A stretch of DNA of 16,902 nt from an uncultured Clostridia bacterium (GCA_949746285.1 CATJZH010000141.1:1-16902), one strand, 5' to 3'. Counted from the first letter of the stretch, positions 1 through 7,228 are shown. Numbers and translations are program-made. The notes: a model not told the origin generated them from the sequence alone.

Positions 1-169
1 TGGACACCGCTAATTCGGGGAAGACTAAGTAGAAATATATGTTAATCCCGAGCTAGAAAGAAATTTCGAGTGTAGAGACTTTATACGGTGTACCTAAGGT
101 GAAAAGCTATGGTAAAGAGAAAGTCCAGACTACAAACACATTTGTGGTAATGAAAATTATAGTAGTATG
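1..169 (+). ncRNA. Group I self-splicing intron, 3' part (5' end outside window)
   Basis: This is the catalytic core of a group I intron, an RNA that excises itself using guanosine. Visible pairings are P3 (ACACCG 4-9 with CGGTGT 86-91), P4 (CGGG 16-19 with CCCG 47-50), a P6 hairpin near 56-67, and P7 (GACTTT 77-82 with AAAGTC 120-125). P8 lies around ACCTAAGG and GCTATGGT (92-113), and P9 is ACTAC 129-133 with GTAGT 162-166. The strings AATTCGG, GTGTAGAGACT, ACCTAAGG, GCTATGGT and AGTCCAG closely match my memory of the Azoarcus tRNA-Ile intron (subgroup IC3). The last intron base is inferred to be G169, because the tRNA resumes at A170. P1, P2 and the 5' splice site lie upstream of the window. 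No endonuclease gene is inside the visible part. Confidence 0.9.
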
Positions 170-209
170 AATCAGTAGGTCGTCAGTTCAAGTCTGACTA
201 GCGGCTCCA
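170..209 (+). tRNA. tRNA 3' exon, probably tRNA-Thr, split by the group I intron
   Basis: The exon reads as tRNA positions 37-76. It holds A37 and A38 (170-171), the 3' anticodon stem TCAGT (172-176), a five-base variable loop AGGTC, the T stem GTCAG/CTGAC (182-186, 194-198) around loop TTCAAGT, acceptor strand TAGCGGC (199-205), discriminator T206 and an encoded CCA (207-209). The inferred mature 5' end is therefore GCCGCTA, outside the window. Splicing would fall directly after anticodon base 36. Threonine is inferred from the G1-C72/C2-G71/C3-G70 acceptor end, the AATCAGTAGGTC context and U73, which I associate with clostridial tRNA-Thr. The anticodon itself is not visible. Arg shares a similar anticodon-stem context but normally has A73 or G73. 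Identity is moderately supported; being a tRNA is certain. Confidence 0.88.
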
Positions 210-243
210 AAAAAAGATAAGTATTTTATGCTTATCTTTTTTA
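209..243 (+). terminator. Intrinsic terminator of the tRNA gene
   Basis: The hairpin AAAAAAGATAAG / CTTATCTTTTTT encloses a nine-base loop and begins within the encoded CCA end, finishing in a T run. It should end the transcript immediately after the tRNA. Its outer arm sequence recurs at 431-462. Confidence 0.8.
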
Positions 244-258
244 TATCTAAAAATATAA

Positions 259-450
259 TTGAAAATTAGGAATTTCTCTAATATACTAATGGAAATTGAA
301 CATATTGATGGTAACTATTTAAATAATAAAGAAAACAACTTAACTGTATTATGTCCAAACTGTCATTCATTAACAAGTACTTATAAAGGAACAAATAAAA
401 ATGGTAGAAAAACTAGAAATAAGTATTCGAAAAAAAAGATAACTCGATAG
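259..450 (+). pseudogene. HNH endonuclease remnant (C-terminal HNH motif only)
   Basis: The reading frame encodes the core of an HNH nuclease: EIEHIDGN, then NNKENNLTVLCPNCHS, then a TYKGTNKNGRKTRNK-type basic tail. The His, Asn and His of the motif and the CPNC zinc-knuckle half are all present. Full-length proteins of this type are typically more than 100 residues and carry an N-terminal half with a first CxxC. Here only 53 residues follow the first ATG (289), or 63 from a TTG at 259, and the tRNA terminator lies directly upstream, leaving no room for the missing half. I see no convincing ribosome site or promoter. The stop codon falls inside the hairpin at 431-462. A degraded homing or free-standing HNH gene is the best reading; a functional mini-protein cannot be excluded. 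Confidence 0.72.
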
Positions 451-462
451 TTATCTTTTTTT
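431..462. terminator. Bidirectional terminator after the sugar-nucleotide fusion gene
   Basis: A perfect 14-bp stem (AAAAAAAGATAACT / AGTTATCTTTTTTT) with loop CGAT lies four bases beyond the stop codon of the minus-strand fusion gene. It gives a T run in either direction, so it can terminate that gene and anything read through the HNH remnant. Confidence 0.85.
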
Positions 463-466
463 ATTT

Positions 467-3433
467 CTATTTTTCAGCTATTTCTAAAATAGACTTTCTT
501 ACTTTTTTTAGTTTCTTTTCAGCATCATCTAAAGATTTGCCTTTAACTCCCATATAAAATTTAACTTTTGGCTCTGTTCCTGAAGGTCTTACACAACACC
601 AACTATCATCCTCTAAATCATAATATAATACATTAGATTCTGGTAATCCTGTTTCAGATTCTTTTCCTGTCTTTTTATCTATAATAGTACCTTTTTTATA
701 ATCTCTAATTTTAGTTACTTTATATCCTCCAATTTCTTTTGGAGGGTTATTTCTAATACCTTCTAAAAGCTCTTTCATCTTTGCTGCACCATCAGCACCT
801 TTTAATGTAATAGTTGATATTCCTTCTTTATAAAATCCATATTTTTCATAAATTTTAATCATTTGATCCCATAAAGTTAATCCTTGTTTTTTATAATATG
901 CTGCTGCTTCACAAAGCATCATAACTGCTGTTACAGCATCCTTATCTCTAGCATGTGTTCCAACTAAGCAGCCATAACTTTCCTCATATCCAAATAAGTA
1001 TTCATTGCTACCAGTTTTTTCAAAATTTCTAATTTGTTCTCCTATGTATTTAAAACCAGTTAAAACTTCTATAAAATCAATTTTATATTCTTTAGCTATT
1101 GCTATTGCTAAGTTTGAAGAAACAATTGTTGATATTAATGCACCATTTTTAGGTAATATTTTTTTAGCTTTCTTTTGAGATAATATATATTCTGCTATTA
1201 ATAATCCTGACATATTTCCTGTAAAAGGCATATATTTTCCTGTTTTACTATCTTTTGCTAAAACTCCTAATCTATCTGCATCTGGGTCTGTTGCTAAAAC
1301 AACATCTGCATTTTCTTTTTCAGCAAGTTTTAATGCTAAATCAAATGCTTTTATATCTTCTGGGTTTGGGTAATCTACAGTTGGAAAACTTCCATTTGGT
1401 AATTCTTGCTCAGGAACTACATAAATATTAGAAAAGCCCAAATCTTCTAAAACTGTTTGAACTGGTATATTTCCTGTACCATGTAATGGTGTATATACTA
1501 TAGTTAAATCTTTTTCTACCTCGTTTATAACATCTGGATTTAATATTTGTTTTTTTATTGCTTTCAAATACAATTTATCCATTGCTTTTCCAATTACATT
1601 ATATAATTTTATTTTCTTTGCTTCATTTAATGAAATTGATCTTATTAAAGAATAATCTTTAACTTTATTTACCTCTGTAATAATTTCTTTATCATGTGGA
1701 GCAACTATTTGAGCTCCATCATCCCAATATACTTTATAACCATTATATTCTGGTGGATTATGACTTGCTGTAATCATAATTCCAGCTGTACAACCAAGTT
1801 CTCTTACAGCAAATGATAACTCTGGAACTGGTCTTAAATCATCAAATATGTAAGTTTTTATACCATTAGCATTTAAACAAAGGGCTGTAGCTTCACTAAA
1901 TTCTGGTGACATATATCTTGAATCATATGCAATAACTACGCCTTTTGCTTCTGTTCCCTGTCTTAAAATATAATTTGCTAATCCTTGAGTTGCTTTAGTA
2001 ACAGTATAAATATTCATTCTATTTGTACCATTTCCAATAACACCTCTCATCCCCGCTGTTCCAAATTCTAAATCTTTATAAAATCTATCTTTTATTTCCT
2101 CTTCATTTCCAGCTATTGTTAGTAATTCTTTTCTTGTTACTTCATCAAATAATGAACTTGTTGACCATTCTTTATATTTTTTAGTATATTCTACCTTGTT
2201 CATATAATCTTTATATAATTTTCTAGCTGTTTCAGGACTATCTTGTCCTTGAGCATTTTTTATTGGAGCAAATTCTTCTTCTCTTTTAACTCTTAATACT
2301 ACTACATCATCAAACATCTCATAAGAATCGAATATAAACATTTCAAATTTATAAGCATTTGGTTTATCACCTTCAACAATTTTTCCGTTTTCATCCATAT
2401 ATTTAGCTTTTTTTACAGCAGTATGATATGGAAGACTTAATTCACTAACTTTTTCTAGACCTTTAATGTTATATAAGTGGAATATAGCATTTGCATCTCC
2501 ATAAACTAAAGATCTATCGTCATCTCTTAAATTTGCCATTTCTTCAGAAATTTCTGTATATTCTATAACACCAACTTTTTTATTTTTCCTACAAAAAATA
2601 CCAACTTTTTCTTTTGGATCTGTTTTTTCTATTGATTTAACAGCTCCCAATACTTTGTTATGTATAGACATACCAATTAATAATGGATCTACAGGTTTTA
2701 CTAAAACATTATCAACACCATTAATAAATACCCACTCAATTCCATTTGATTTCATTTCATTAAGAACTTGGCTCTTCTCCATTGATTGTAATGTTCCACC
2801 ATGACCATTAGCCGCTCTTTTAATTGTTCCATCAGTATCTAATAAAATTTTTCCATTTAGACCAATCATTGGTAATTCGCCTTGTTTAAAAAATTTTATT
2901 GCTTCTTTAGGATATCCAAAATAATTATTTTCTTCAAAAAAGTCTACAGTTGCATCATTATTCTCTCTACTTGTCATCAAATACCATGGTATAACTGTAT
3001 CATATTGTTTCCAAGCATCTTTTAATGTATCACATAATGCTTCAAAAATTGACTTATTTTTTTCTGTATCAAAAATAAAAGTTCCTTTTGGTCCACTGTG
3101 ACCAAGTCTTGTTCCTTGACCACCTGCCATTGTTACAACAGCAAATTTATTATATTTTATTGCTTCTATTCCTTTTTTTTCATACATTTCTCGTTCTGCT
3201 ACTGTTAACTTTGATTTATCAACATGTTCGATTGGTTCAACAGTAACACTTTCAAGTTTTGCTGGTTTTGTAGCATTTTCATATAAATTTTTCATTAAAT
3301 CAAAATCTATTGTTTCGATTTGCTCTAAAAGTGCTTTTTTCTTTTCCTCATCTAAATCATCATACTTTAAAAGTAAATGTTCTTGACCATACTTTTTCAA
3401 AATCTTTTTTACATTTTCTAGTTCTTTTTTCAT
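467..3433 (-). CDS. Fusion of UDP-sugar pyrophosphorylase (UDPGP/UAP family) and alpha-phosphoglucomutase
   Basis: This 988-residue protein joins two enzymes. Residues about 1-410 are a UDPGP-family nucleotidyltransferase with MAGGQGTRLG (102-111), NGHGGT (209-214), NGVDN (238-242) and YKFEMFIFD (361-369), closest to UDP-N-acetylhexosamine pyrophosphorylases. Residues about 418-988 are a complete PgcA-like phosphoglucomutase: FGTAGMRG, the phosphoserine loop TASHNP (555-560, Ser557), the metal loop DPDADRLG (716-723), GYEESYG (815-821) and RPSGTEP (949-955). The inferred route is sugar-6-phosphate to sugar-1-phosphate (mutase half) to UDP-sugar (pyrophosphorylase half). Glucose is likely from the PgcA match, but the first half resembles enzymes that use HexNAc-1-phosphate, so specificity is open. 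All key motifs are intact. AAAGGAG precedes the ATG, and a promoter lies at 3495-3521. It appears monocistronic and cytosolic, with no signal or membrane segment. Confidence 0.93.
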   Translation of the reverse strand: MKKELENVKKILKKYGQEHLLLKYDDLDEEKKKALLEQIETIDFDLMKNLYENATKPAKLESVTVEPIEHVDKSKLTVAEREMYEKKGIEAIKYNKFAVVTMAGGQGTRLGHSGPKGTFIFDTEKNKSIFEALCDTLKDAWKQYDTVIPWYLMTSRENNDATVDFFEENNYFGYPKEAIKFFKQGELPMIGLNGKILLDTDGTIKRAANGHGGTLQSMEKSQVLNEMKSNGIEWVFINGVDNVLVKPVDPLLIGMSIHNKVLGAVKSIEKTDPKEKVGIFCRKNKKVGVIEYTEISEEMANLRDDDRSLVYGDANAIFHLYNIKGLEKVSELSLPYHTAVKKAKYMDENGKIVEGDKPNAYKFEMFIFDSYEMFDDVVVLRVKREEEFAPIKNAQGQDSPETARKLYKDYMNKVEYTKKYKEWSTSSLFDEVTRKELLTIAGNEEEIKDRFYKDLEFGTAGMRGVIGNGTNRMNIYTVTKATQGLANYILRQGTEAKGVVIAYDSRYMSPEFSEATALCLNANGIKTYIFDDLRPVPELSFAVRELGCTAGIMITASHNPPEYNGYKVYWDDGAQIVAPHDKEIITEVNKVKDYSLIRSISLNEAKKIKLYNVIGKAMDKLYLKAIKKQILNPDVINEVEKDLTIVYTPLHGTGNIPVQTVLEDLGFSNIYVVPEQELPNGSFPTVDYPNPEDIKAFDLALKLAEKENADVVLATDPDADRLGVLAKDSKTGKYMPFTGNMSGLLIAEYILSQKKAKKILPKNGALISTIVSSNLAIAIAKEYKIDFIEVLTGFKYIGEQIRNFEKTGSNEYLFGYEESYGCLVGTHARDKDAVTAVMMLCEAAAYYKKQGLTLWDQMIKIYEKYGFYKEGISTITLKGADGAAKMKELLEGIRNNPPKEIGGYKVTKIRDYKKGTIIDKKTGKESETGLPESNVLYYDLEDDSWCCVRPSGTEPKVKFYMGVKGKSLDDAEKKLKKVRKSILEIAEK

Positions 3434-3494
3434 TATGTTTTATGCTCCTTTCAACATTAGAAATTATATTCGAACCTCTTTATTTAGGATATAT

Positions 3495-3521
3495 ATTATA
3501 TCATTTTCTTTTTTTAGTCAA
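3495..3521 (-). promoter_or_regulatory. Sigma-A-type promoter of the fusion gene
   Basis: On the minus strand, TTGACT (3516-3521) precedes TATAAT (3495-3500) by 15 bp, or TAATAT (3493-3498) by 17 bp. This lies about 65 bases upstream of the fusion gene ATG. Confidence 0.65.
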
Positions 3522-3625
3522 CCTAAACACTTAGCTTTTGTAAAAGTATTAGTTCTCTAAGTATCTCAGCTTATTCTCCGAATATTTATCTCTTGACAAT
3601 TATAATTTCATATTGTAATGCTATT

Positions 3626-4102
3626 CTAAATTTGTGTTTTTATTGTTCTTCTTTTTTGTGCATTTTGTGAAAAGTTTTTAACATCTATTTTACCTTCTGT
3701 TTTCAATACTTTATCATGATTTTCTAAAACTTTATCAATTCTTTCTATATCACTTACCTTATAGCAATTTAATATTTCTGAAACATTATACTTTCTTTCG
3801 ACTATGCTATTTATTTCTTCTATATATTCCTTATCACCTATTACTATAACTTCTTTTCCTTCTAAATTTTTATTTAATTTTGTTTGTTCAGTTTTATTCC
3901 AGCCAATTTCAATTATTTTTTCATTGTTTAAATTCAAATTTCTTACATTTTCTAAATAACTTGTAACATTTTTAGTAATATCTTTTTGTAAAATTACAGC
4001 AACTTTTTTTTGTTCTAATATTTTTTCATTTATATATGGCAACAATATTGTAAGTAAGTGAAATTCACTTATATAAAAACTGCAAATTTTTTGATTTTCC
4101 AT
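3626..4102 (-). CDS. Hypothetical protein, 158 residues
   Basis: I do not recognise this protein. It begins MENQKICSFYISEFHL and is soluble-looking, with no signal peptide or clear membrane span. Alternating short hydrophobic strands and helices (VAVILQK, KEVIVIGDKEYI) suggest a small alpha/beta fold. The C-terminal tail is polar and basic (QNAQKRRTIKTQ). Expression support is good: GGAGG seven bases before the ATG, and a TTGACC/TAAAAT promoter at 4134-4162. It is transcribed divergently from spoIIR, sharing a 275-base intergenic region, which hints at but does not show a sporulation link. No clear terminator follows: 3522-3625 holds only AT-rich sequence. Confidence 0.7.
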   Translation of the reverse strand: MENQKICSFYISEFHLLTILLPYINEKILEQKKVAVILQKDITKNVTSYLENVRNLNLNNEKIIEIGWNKTEQTKLNKNLEGKEVIVIGDKEYIEEINSIVERKYNVSEILNCYKVSDIERIDKVLENHDKVLKTEGKIDVKNFSQNAQKRRTIKTQI

Positions 4103-4133
4103 AAATCTACCTCCATATATTCAAATCTTTATA

Positions 4134-4162
4134 ATTTTACCATTAGCATATTTACGGGTCAA
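4134..4162 (-). promoter_or_regulatory. Sigma-A-type promoter of the 158-residue gene
   Basis: On the minus strand, TTGACC (4157-4162) and TAAAAT (4134-4139) are separated by exactly 17 bp, placing the transcript start some 25 bases before the ATG, upstream of the GGAGG site. Confidence 0.65.
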
Positions 4163-4377
4163 TTTAAATCGTACTCTCTTTTTCGACAATATCATGTTCC
4201 TTTTTTCCTGAAATTTCAAAGCTTTTAAACAAACTTCTATATAAAAAATAACTTGACAAAACACTTTCAAACTTTTTGAATAATTTTTTATTTTTTGCAA
4301 ATACTTACAACAATACATTAAAAGTGGAATTACATACTTTTTAATACAATATGAGAAATTTTTAGGAGGTATTTTAT

Positions 4378-5001
4378 ATGAAAAAAATAAAACTTTGTGT
4401 TACTTTATTTATATTATTATTTTCTTTTATTTTATTAACAATTTCATCTTATGCAAAAACAATTTCAAAAGACTTATCAGATAATTTCTTTAGACTTCAT
4501 ATTTTAGCAAACAGTGATACTGAAGCAGATCAAGCTTTAAAATTAAAAGTTAGAGATAATATAATAGAATATATGAATACTATATCTTATGATGGCTTAT
4601 CAAAAGAAGAAGCAATTGAATTAACATATAAAAATTTAGATAATTTTCAAAAAATTGCAGAAAACACTATAGCTGAATCTGGATATAATTATCCTGTTTC
4701 ATTAGAAATTGGTAATTTTTATTTTCCTACTAAAGAATATGGCAATATGTCTTTACCCGCTGGATTTTATGATGCTTTAAAAATTGAAATTGGAGAAGCA
4801 AAAGGAAAAAATTGGTGGTGTTCTCTTTTCCCACCACTATGTTTTGTTGATATTTCTTCAGGTGTAATTGATGAAGAAACAGAGGAAGAACTAAAAAATA
4901 ATCTTACAGAAGAAGAATTTGCAATTATAACAGACCAGTCTAATACAGTAAAATTTAAATTCAAGCTTATAGAAGTTTTTTCAGAACAAAATAATATATA
5001 A
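4378..5001 (+). CDS. spoIIR: Stage II sporulation protein R
   Basis: SpoIIR is made in the forespore and secreted into the intermembrane space, where it triggers SpoIIGA to process pro-sigma-E in the mother cell. The 207-residue product has an N-terminal signal sequence (residues about 1-26, hydrophobic core LCVTLFILLFSFILLTISSYA). The family hallmark FRLHILANSDTEADQ runs from residue 38, followed by ALKLKVRD. Further family-like blocks are VSLEIGNFYFPTKEYG, LPAGFYDAL and NWWCSLFPPLCFVD. Length is close to the Bacillus protein (about 224). AGGAGG sits eight bases before the ATG. In Bacillus the gene is under sigma-F; I could not find a convincing sigma-F promoter here. GGAATTACAT at about 4326 resembles only part of a sigma-F -10 element. 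The gene heads a plus-strand cluster with murA and walJ. Confidence 0.95.
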   Translation: MKKIKLCVTLFILLFSFILLTISSYAKTISKDLSDNFFRLHILANSDTEADQALKLKVRDNIIEYMNTISYDGLSKEEAIELTYKNLDNFQKIAENTIAESGYNYPVSLEIGNFYFPTKEYGNMSLPAGFYDALKIEIGEAKGKNWWCSLFPPLCFVDISSGVIDEETEEELKNNLTEEEFAIITDQSNTVKFKFKLIEVFSEQNNI

Positions 5002-5008
5002 AAAGGTG

Positions 5009-5037
5009 TTGTAAATCTTCTATTTTTATGATATATT
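5009..5037 (+). promoter_or_regulatory. Candidate promoter of murA
   Basis: TTGTAA (5009-5014) and TATATT (5032-5037) are 17 bp apart. A start just downstream of this would allow murA to be made in vegetative cells independently of spoIIR, and would exclude the in-frame ATG at 5028 from the transcript. Confidence 0.45.
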
Positions 5038-5093
5038 TCCTAATGAGTATTTTTTTGCTCATCAATTTAAACAAAATATTGGGGGTATATATT

Positions 5094-6356
5094 TTGGAAA
5101 AGTTAGTTATTACTGGAAAAACACCTTTAAAAGGTGAAGTAGTAATAAGCGGTGCAAAAAACGCTGCTGTTGCAATTATACCAGCAACTTTATTAATAAA
5201 CGGAACTTGTACAATAGAAAATTTACCAAATATAAGTGATGTAAAATTATATTGTGATATATTAAAAGAAATAGGTGCAGAAATTACTTGGAATTCAGAA
5301 CATGAAGTCACTATAGATACACGTAATATAAATTCTAGCAAAATTCCTTTAGAAACAACTAGAAAATTTAGAGCATCTTATTATTTATTAGGTGCTTTAC
5401 TTGGAAGAACAAAATATGCACAAGTTGGTCTACCTGGCGGATGTAATTTAGGTGCTAGACCTATAGATCAACATATTAAAAGTTTTGAAGCATTAGGTGC
5501 TACTGTTGATGTTTCTAATGGAAATATTACAGCAAAAGCAAAAAAATTAAAAGGAACATCTGTATATATGGATGTTGTTTCTGTTGGTGCAACAATTAAC
5601 TCAATGCTTGCTGCTGTTTTAGCAGAAGGAACTACTGTTATAGACAATGCCGCAAAAGAACCACATATTGTTGATGTTGCAAACTTCTTAAACACAATGG
5701 GAGCAGATATTAGAGGTGCTGGAACAGATATTATAAAAGTAAATGGTGTAAAAGAATTAAAGGGAAATGCTACATACTCTGTAGTTCCTGATCAAATAGA
5801 AGCTGGTACATTTATGCTTGCTGCTATTGCTTCTAAAGGAGATATAACAATAAAAAACTGTATAACAAAACATTTAGAATCAATAACAGCCAAAGTAGTT
5901 GAAATAGGTGGAAACGTAGATGCTAATGGAGACCATTTAAGAGTTTGGTATTCAAAAAGACCTCATAAAGCAACAATTAAAACATTGCCTTACCCAGGTT
6001 TTCCTACAGATTTACAACCACAAATGGGAGTAGTTTTAGCCATTTCAGAAGGAACAAGTATAATAAATGAAAGTATTTGGGAATCTAGATTTCAGTATAC
6101 AGCTGAATTAAATAAAATGGGAGCTAAAATTACTGCACAAGGTAAAACTGCAGTCTTTGAAGGTGTAAATGAATTAGTAGCAGCTCCAGTATACGCAACA
6201 GATTTAAGAGCTGGTGCAGCACTTATAATTGCTGGAATAATGGCAAAAGGAAAAACAGAAATATATAACCTAAATCATATAGATCGTGGATATGAAAATA
6301 TTGAAGAAAAATTCAGAAAATTAGGAGCAAAAATCGAAAGAGTAATAGAAGAATAA
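5094..6356 (+). CDS. murA: UDP-N-acetylglucosamine 1-carboxyvinyltransferase (MurA)
   Basis: MurA transfers enolpyruvate from phosphoenolpyruvate to UDP-GlcNAc, the first committed step of peptidoglycan synthesis in the cytosol. From the TTG at 5094 the protein has 420 residues, the normal family length. It shows GAKNA (Lys22), the RKFRAS substrate loop, the catalytic loop LPGGCNLGARP with Cys117 (the fosfomycin-target cysteine position, not Asp), FPTDLQPQ with Asp306 as the general base, and DLRAGAA near the end. I chose TTG because MEKLVITG matches family N-termini and GGGGG lies about eight bases upstream. An ATG at 5028 would add 22 hydrophobic residues not found in MurA. The gene is 92 bases after spoIIR and 17 before walJ. 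Many Firmicutes carry two MurA paralogues; which this is cannot be told. Confidence 0.96.
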   Translation: MEKLVITGKTPLKGEVVISGAKNAAVAIIPATLLINGTCTIENLPNISDVKLYCDILKEIGAEITWNSEHEVTIDTRNINSSKIPLETTRKFRASYYLLGALLGRTKYAQVGLPGGCNLGARPIDQHIKSFEALGATVDVSNGNITAKAKKLKGTSVYMDVVSVGATINSMLAAVLAEGTTVIDNAAKEPHIVDVANFLNTMGADIRGAGTDIIKVNGVKELKGNATYSVVPDQIEAGTFMLAAIASKGDITIKNCITKHLESITAKVVEIGGNVDANGDHLRVWYSKRPHKATIKTLPYPGFPTDLQPQMGVVLAISEGTSIINESIWESRFQYTAELNKMGAKITAQGKTAVFEGVNELVAAPVYATDLRAGAALIIAGIMAKGKTEIYNLNHIDRGYENIEEKFRKLGAKIERVIEE

Positions 6357-6373
6357 GGGGCTAAGAATAAAAT

Positions 6374-7162
6374 ATGTTAAAATTTTGTAGCTTATATAGT
6401 GGAAGTTCTGGTAATTGTTTATTTGTAAGCTCAAATAACACAAAAATTTTAATAGACTGTGGAACCAGTTGTAAAAAAATTTGTGAAGGATTAGAATCAA
6501 TTGATTCATCAATAGAAGACATTGATGCTATTTTAGTTACACATGAACATTCTGACCATGTCCAAAGTTTAGGTATGGTCTCAAAAAAATTTAATATACC
6601 AGTTTATGCAAATTTAGAAACTTGGGATGCAATGCAAAAACAAAAGGAAAAAATATCTTCAAATAATATAAAATTTTTTAACAATGATGAAGATTTTTCA
6701 TTAAATGATTTAACTATACATCCATTTAGTACACCTCATGATGCTGTAAATCCATGTGGATTTAATATACATAATGGAAAAAAGAAATTAAGTATTGCAA
6801 CAGATTTAGGTCATATGGATAACAATATATTTAGCAAACTAGAAAATAGCTCTTTTGTATTATTAGAATCTAATTATGATCCTGAAATATTAAAAGTCTC
6901 AAAATATCCATTTCACTTAAAGCAAAGAATTGCTGGACCTAATGGTCATTTATCTAATGAAACTGCTGGAAAAACAATTTCAGCTTTAATGAAAAAAGAT
7001 TTAAAGCAGGTAGTTTTAGGTCACCTTAGTAAAGAAAATAATTTTCCTGAACTTGCTTATCAAACTGTTGCAGAAGAGCTTATGGAAAATAATAGTGACA
7101 TAAATACAATTCGTTTAACTGTAGCTTCTAGAAATGAACCTGGAAAAATAATTAATATATAA
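6374..7162 (+). CDS. walJ: WalJ/YycJ-like metallo-beta-lactamase-fold hydrolase
   Basis: This 262-residue cytosolic protein has the metallo-beta-lactamase fold. The metal-binding signature THEHSDH lies at residues 56-62, followed by later ligands in TPHDAVNPCGF, IATDLGH (Asp144, His147) and VVLGHLSKENN. The N-terminus KFCSLYSGSSGNCLFV is typical of YycJ/WalJ proteins. In Bacillus and Streptococcus these are encoded with the WalRK cell-wall regulators and linked to coordination of division and replication; their substrate is probably a nucleic acid but is not firmly known. Here the gene follows murA after 17 bases, so cotranscription is likely. The ribosome site is weak: the only purine run is the GGGG overlapping the end of murA, 13 bases upstream, suggesting translational coupling. 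A strong terminator follows at 7165. Confidence 0.9.
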   Translation: MLKFCSLYSGSSGNCLFVSSNNTKILIDCGTSCKKICEGLESIDSSIEDIDAILVTHEHSDHVQSLGMVSKKFNIPVYANLETWDAMQKQKEKISSNNIKFFNNDEDFSLNDLTIHPFSTPHDAVNPCGFNIHNGKKKLSIATDLGHMDNNIFSKLENSSFVLLESNYDPEILKVSKYPFHLKQRIAGPNGHLSNETAGKTISALMKKDLKQVVLGHLSKENNFPELAYQTVAEELMENNSDINTIRLTVASRNEPGKIINI

Positions 7163-7164
7163 TC

Positions 7165-7200
7165 AAGAAAAAGAAACACCTGTTGGTGTCTCTTTTTCTT
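7165..7200. terminator. Bidirectional terminator between walJ and the atypical gene
   Basis: A 16-bp stem with one mismatch (AAGAAAAAGAAACACC / GGTGTCTCTTTTTCTT) encloses loop TGTT. It starts two bases after the walJ stop. Because both arms have A/T tails it can also stop the converging minus-strand gene. GGTGTTTC at 7204-7211 offers a second partner for GAAACACC. Confidence 0.85.
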
Positions 7201-7228
7201 AAGGGTGTTTCCGTTCTCTAATTAATGA

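Noticed and set aside
16..200. Possible riboswitch or T-box at the left edge
   Set aside because: The conserved strings and pairings fit a group I intron core and a tRNA T arm with encoded CCA, not a leader element.
3593..3621. Plus-strand TTGACA with TAATGC 17 bp downstream
   Set aside because: The -10 is poor and it would run antisense into the 158-residue gene with no plus-strand gene to serve.
4121..4318. A 65-residue minus-strand reading frame upstream of the 158-residue gene
   Set aside because: It has no ribosome site, no family resemblance, and overlaps the TTGACC/TAAAAT promoter at 4134-4162.
5043..5062. Short hairpin ATGAG/CTCAT between spoIIR and murA
   Set aside because: Five base pairs with a ten-base loop is too weak for a terminator; probably chance in AT-rich sequence.
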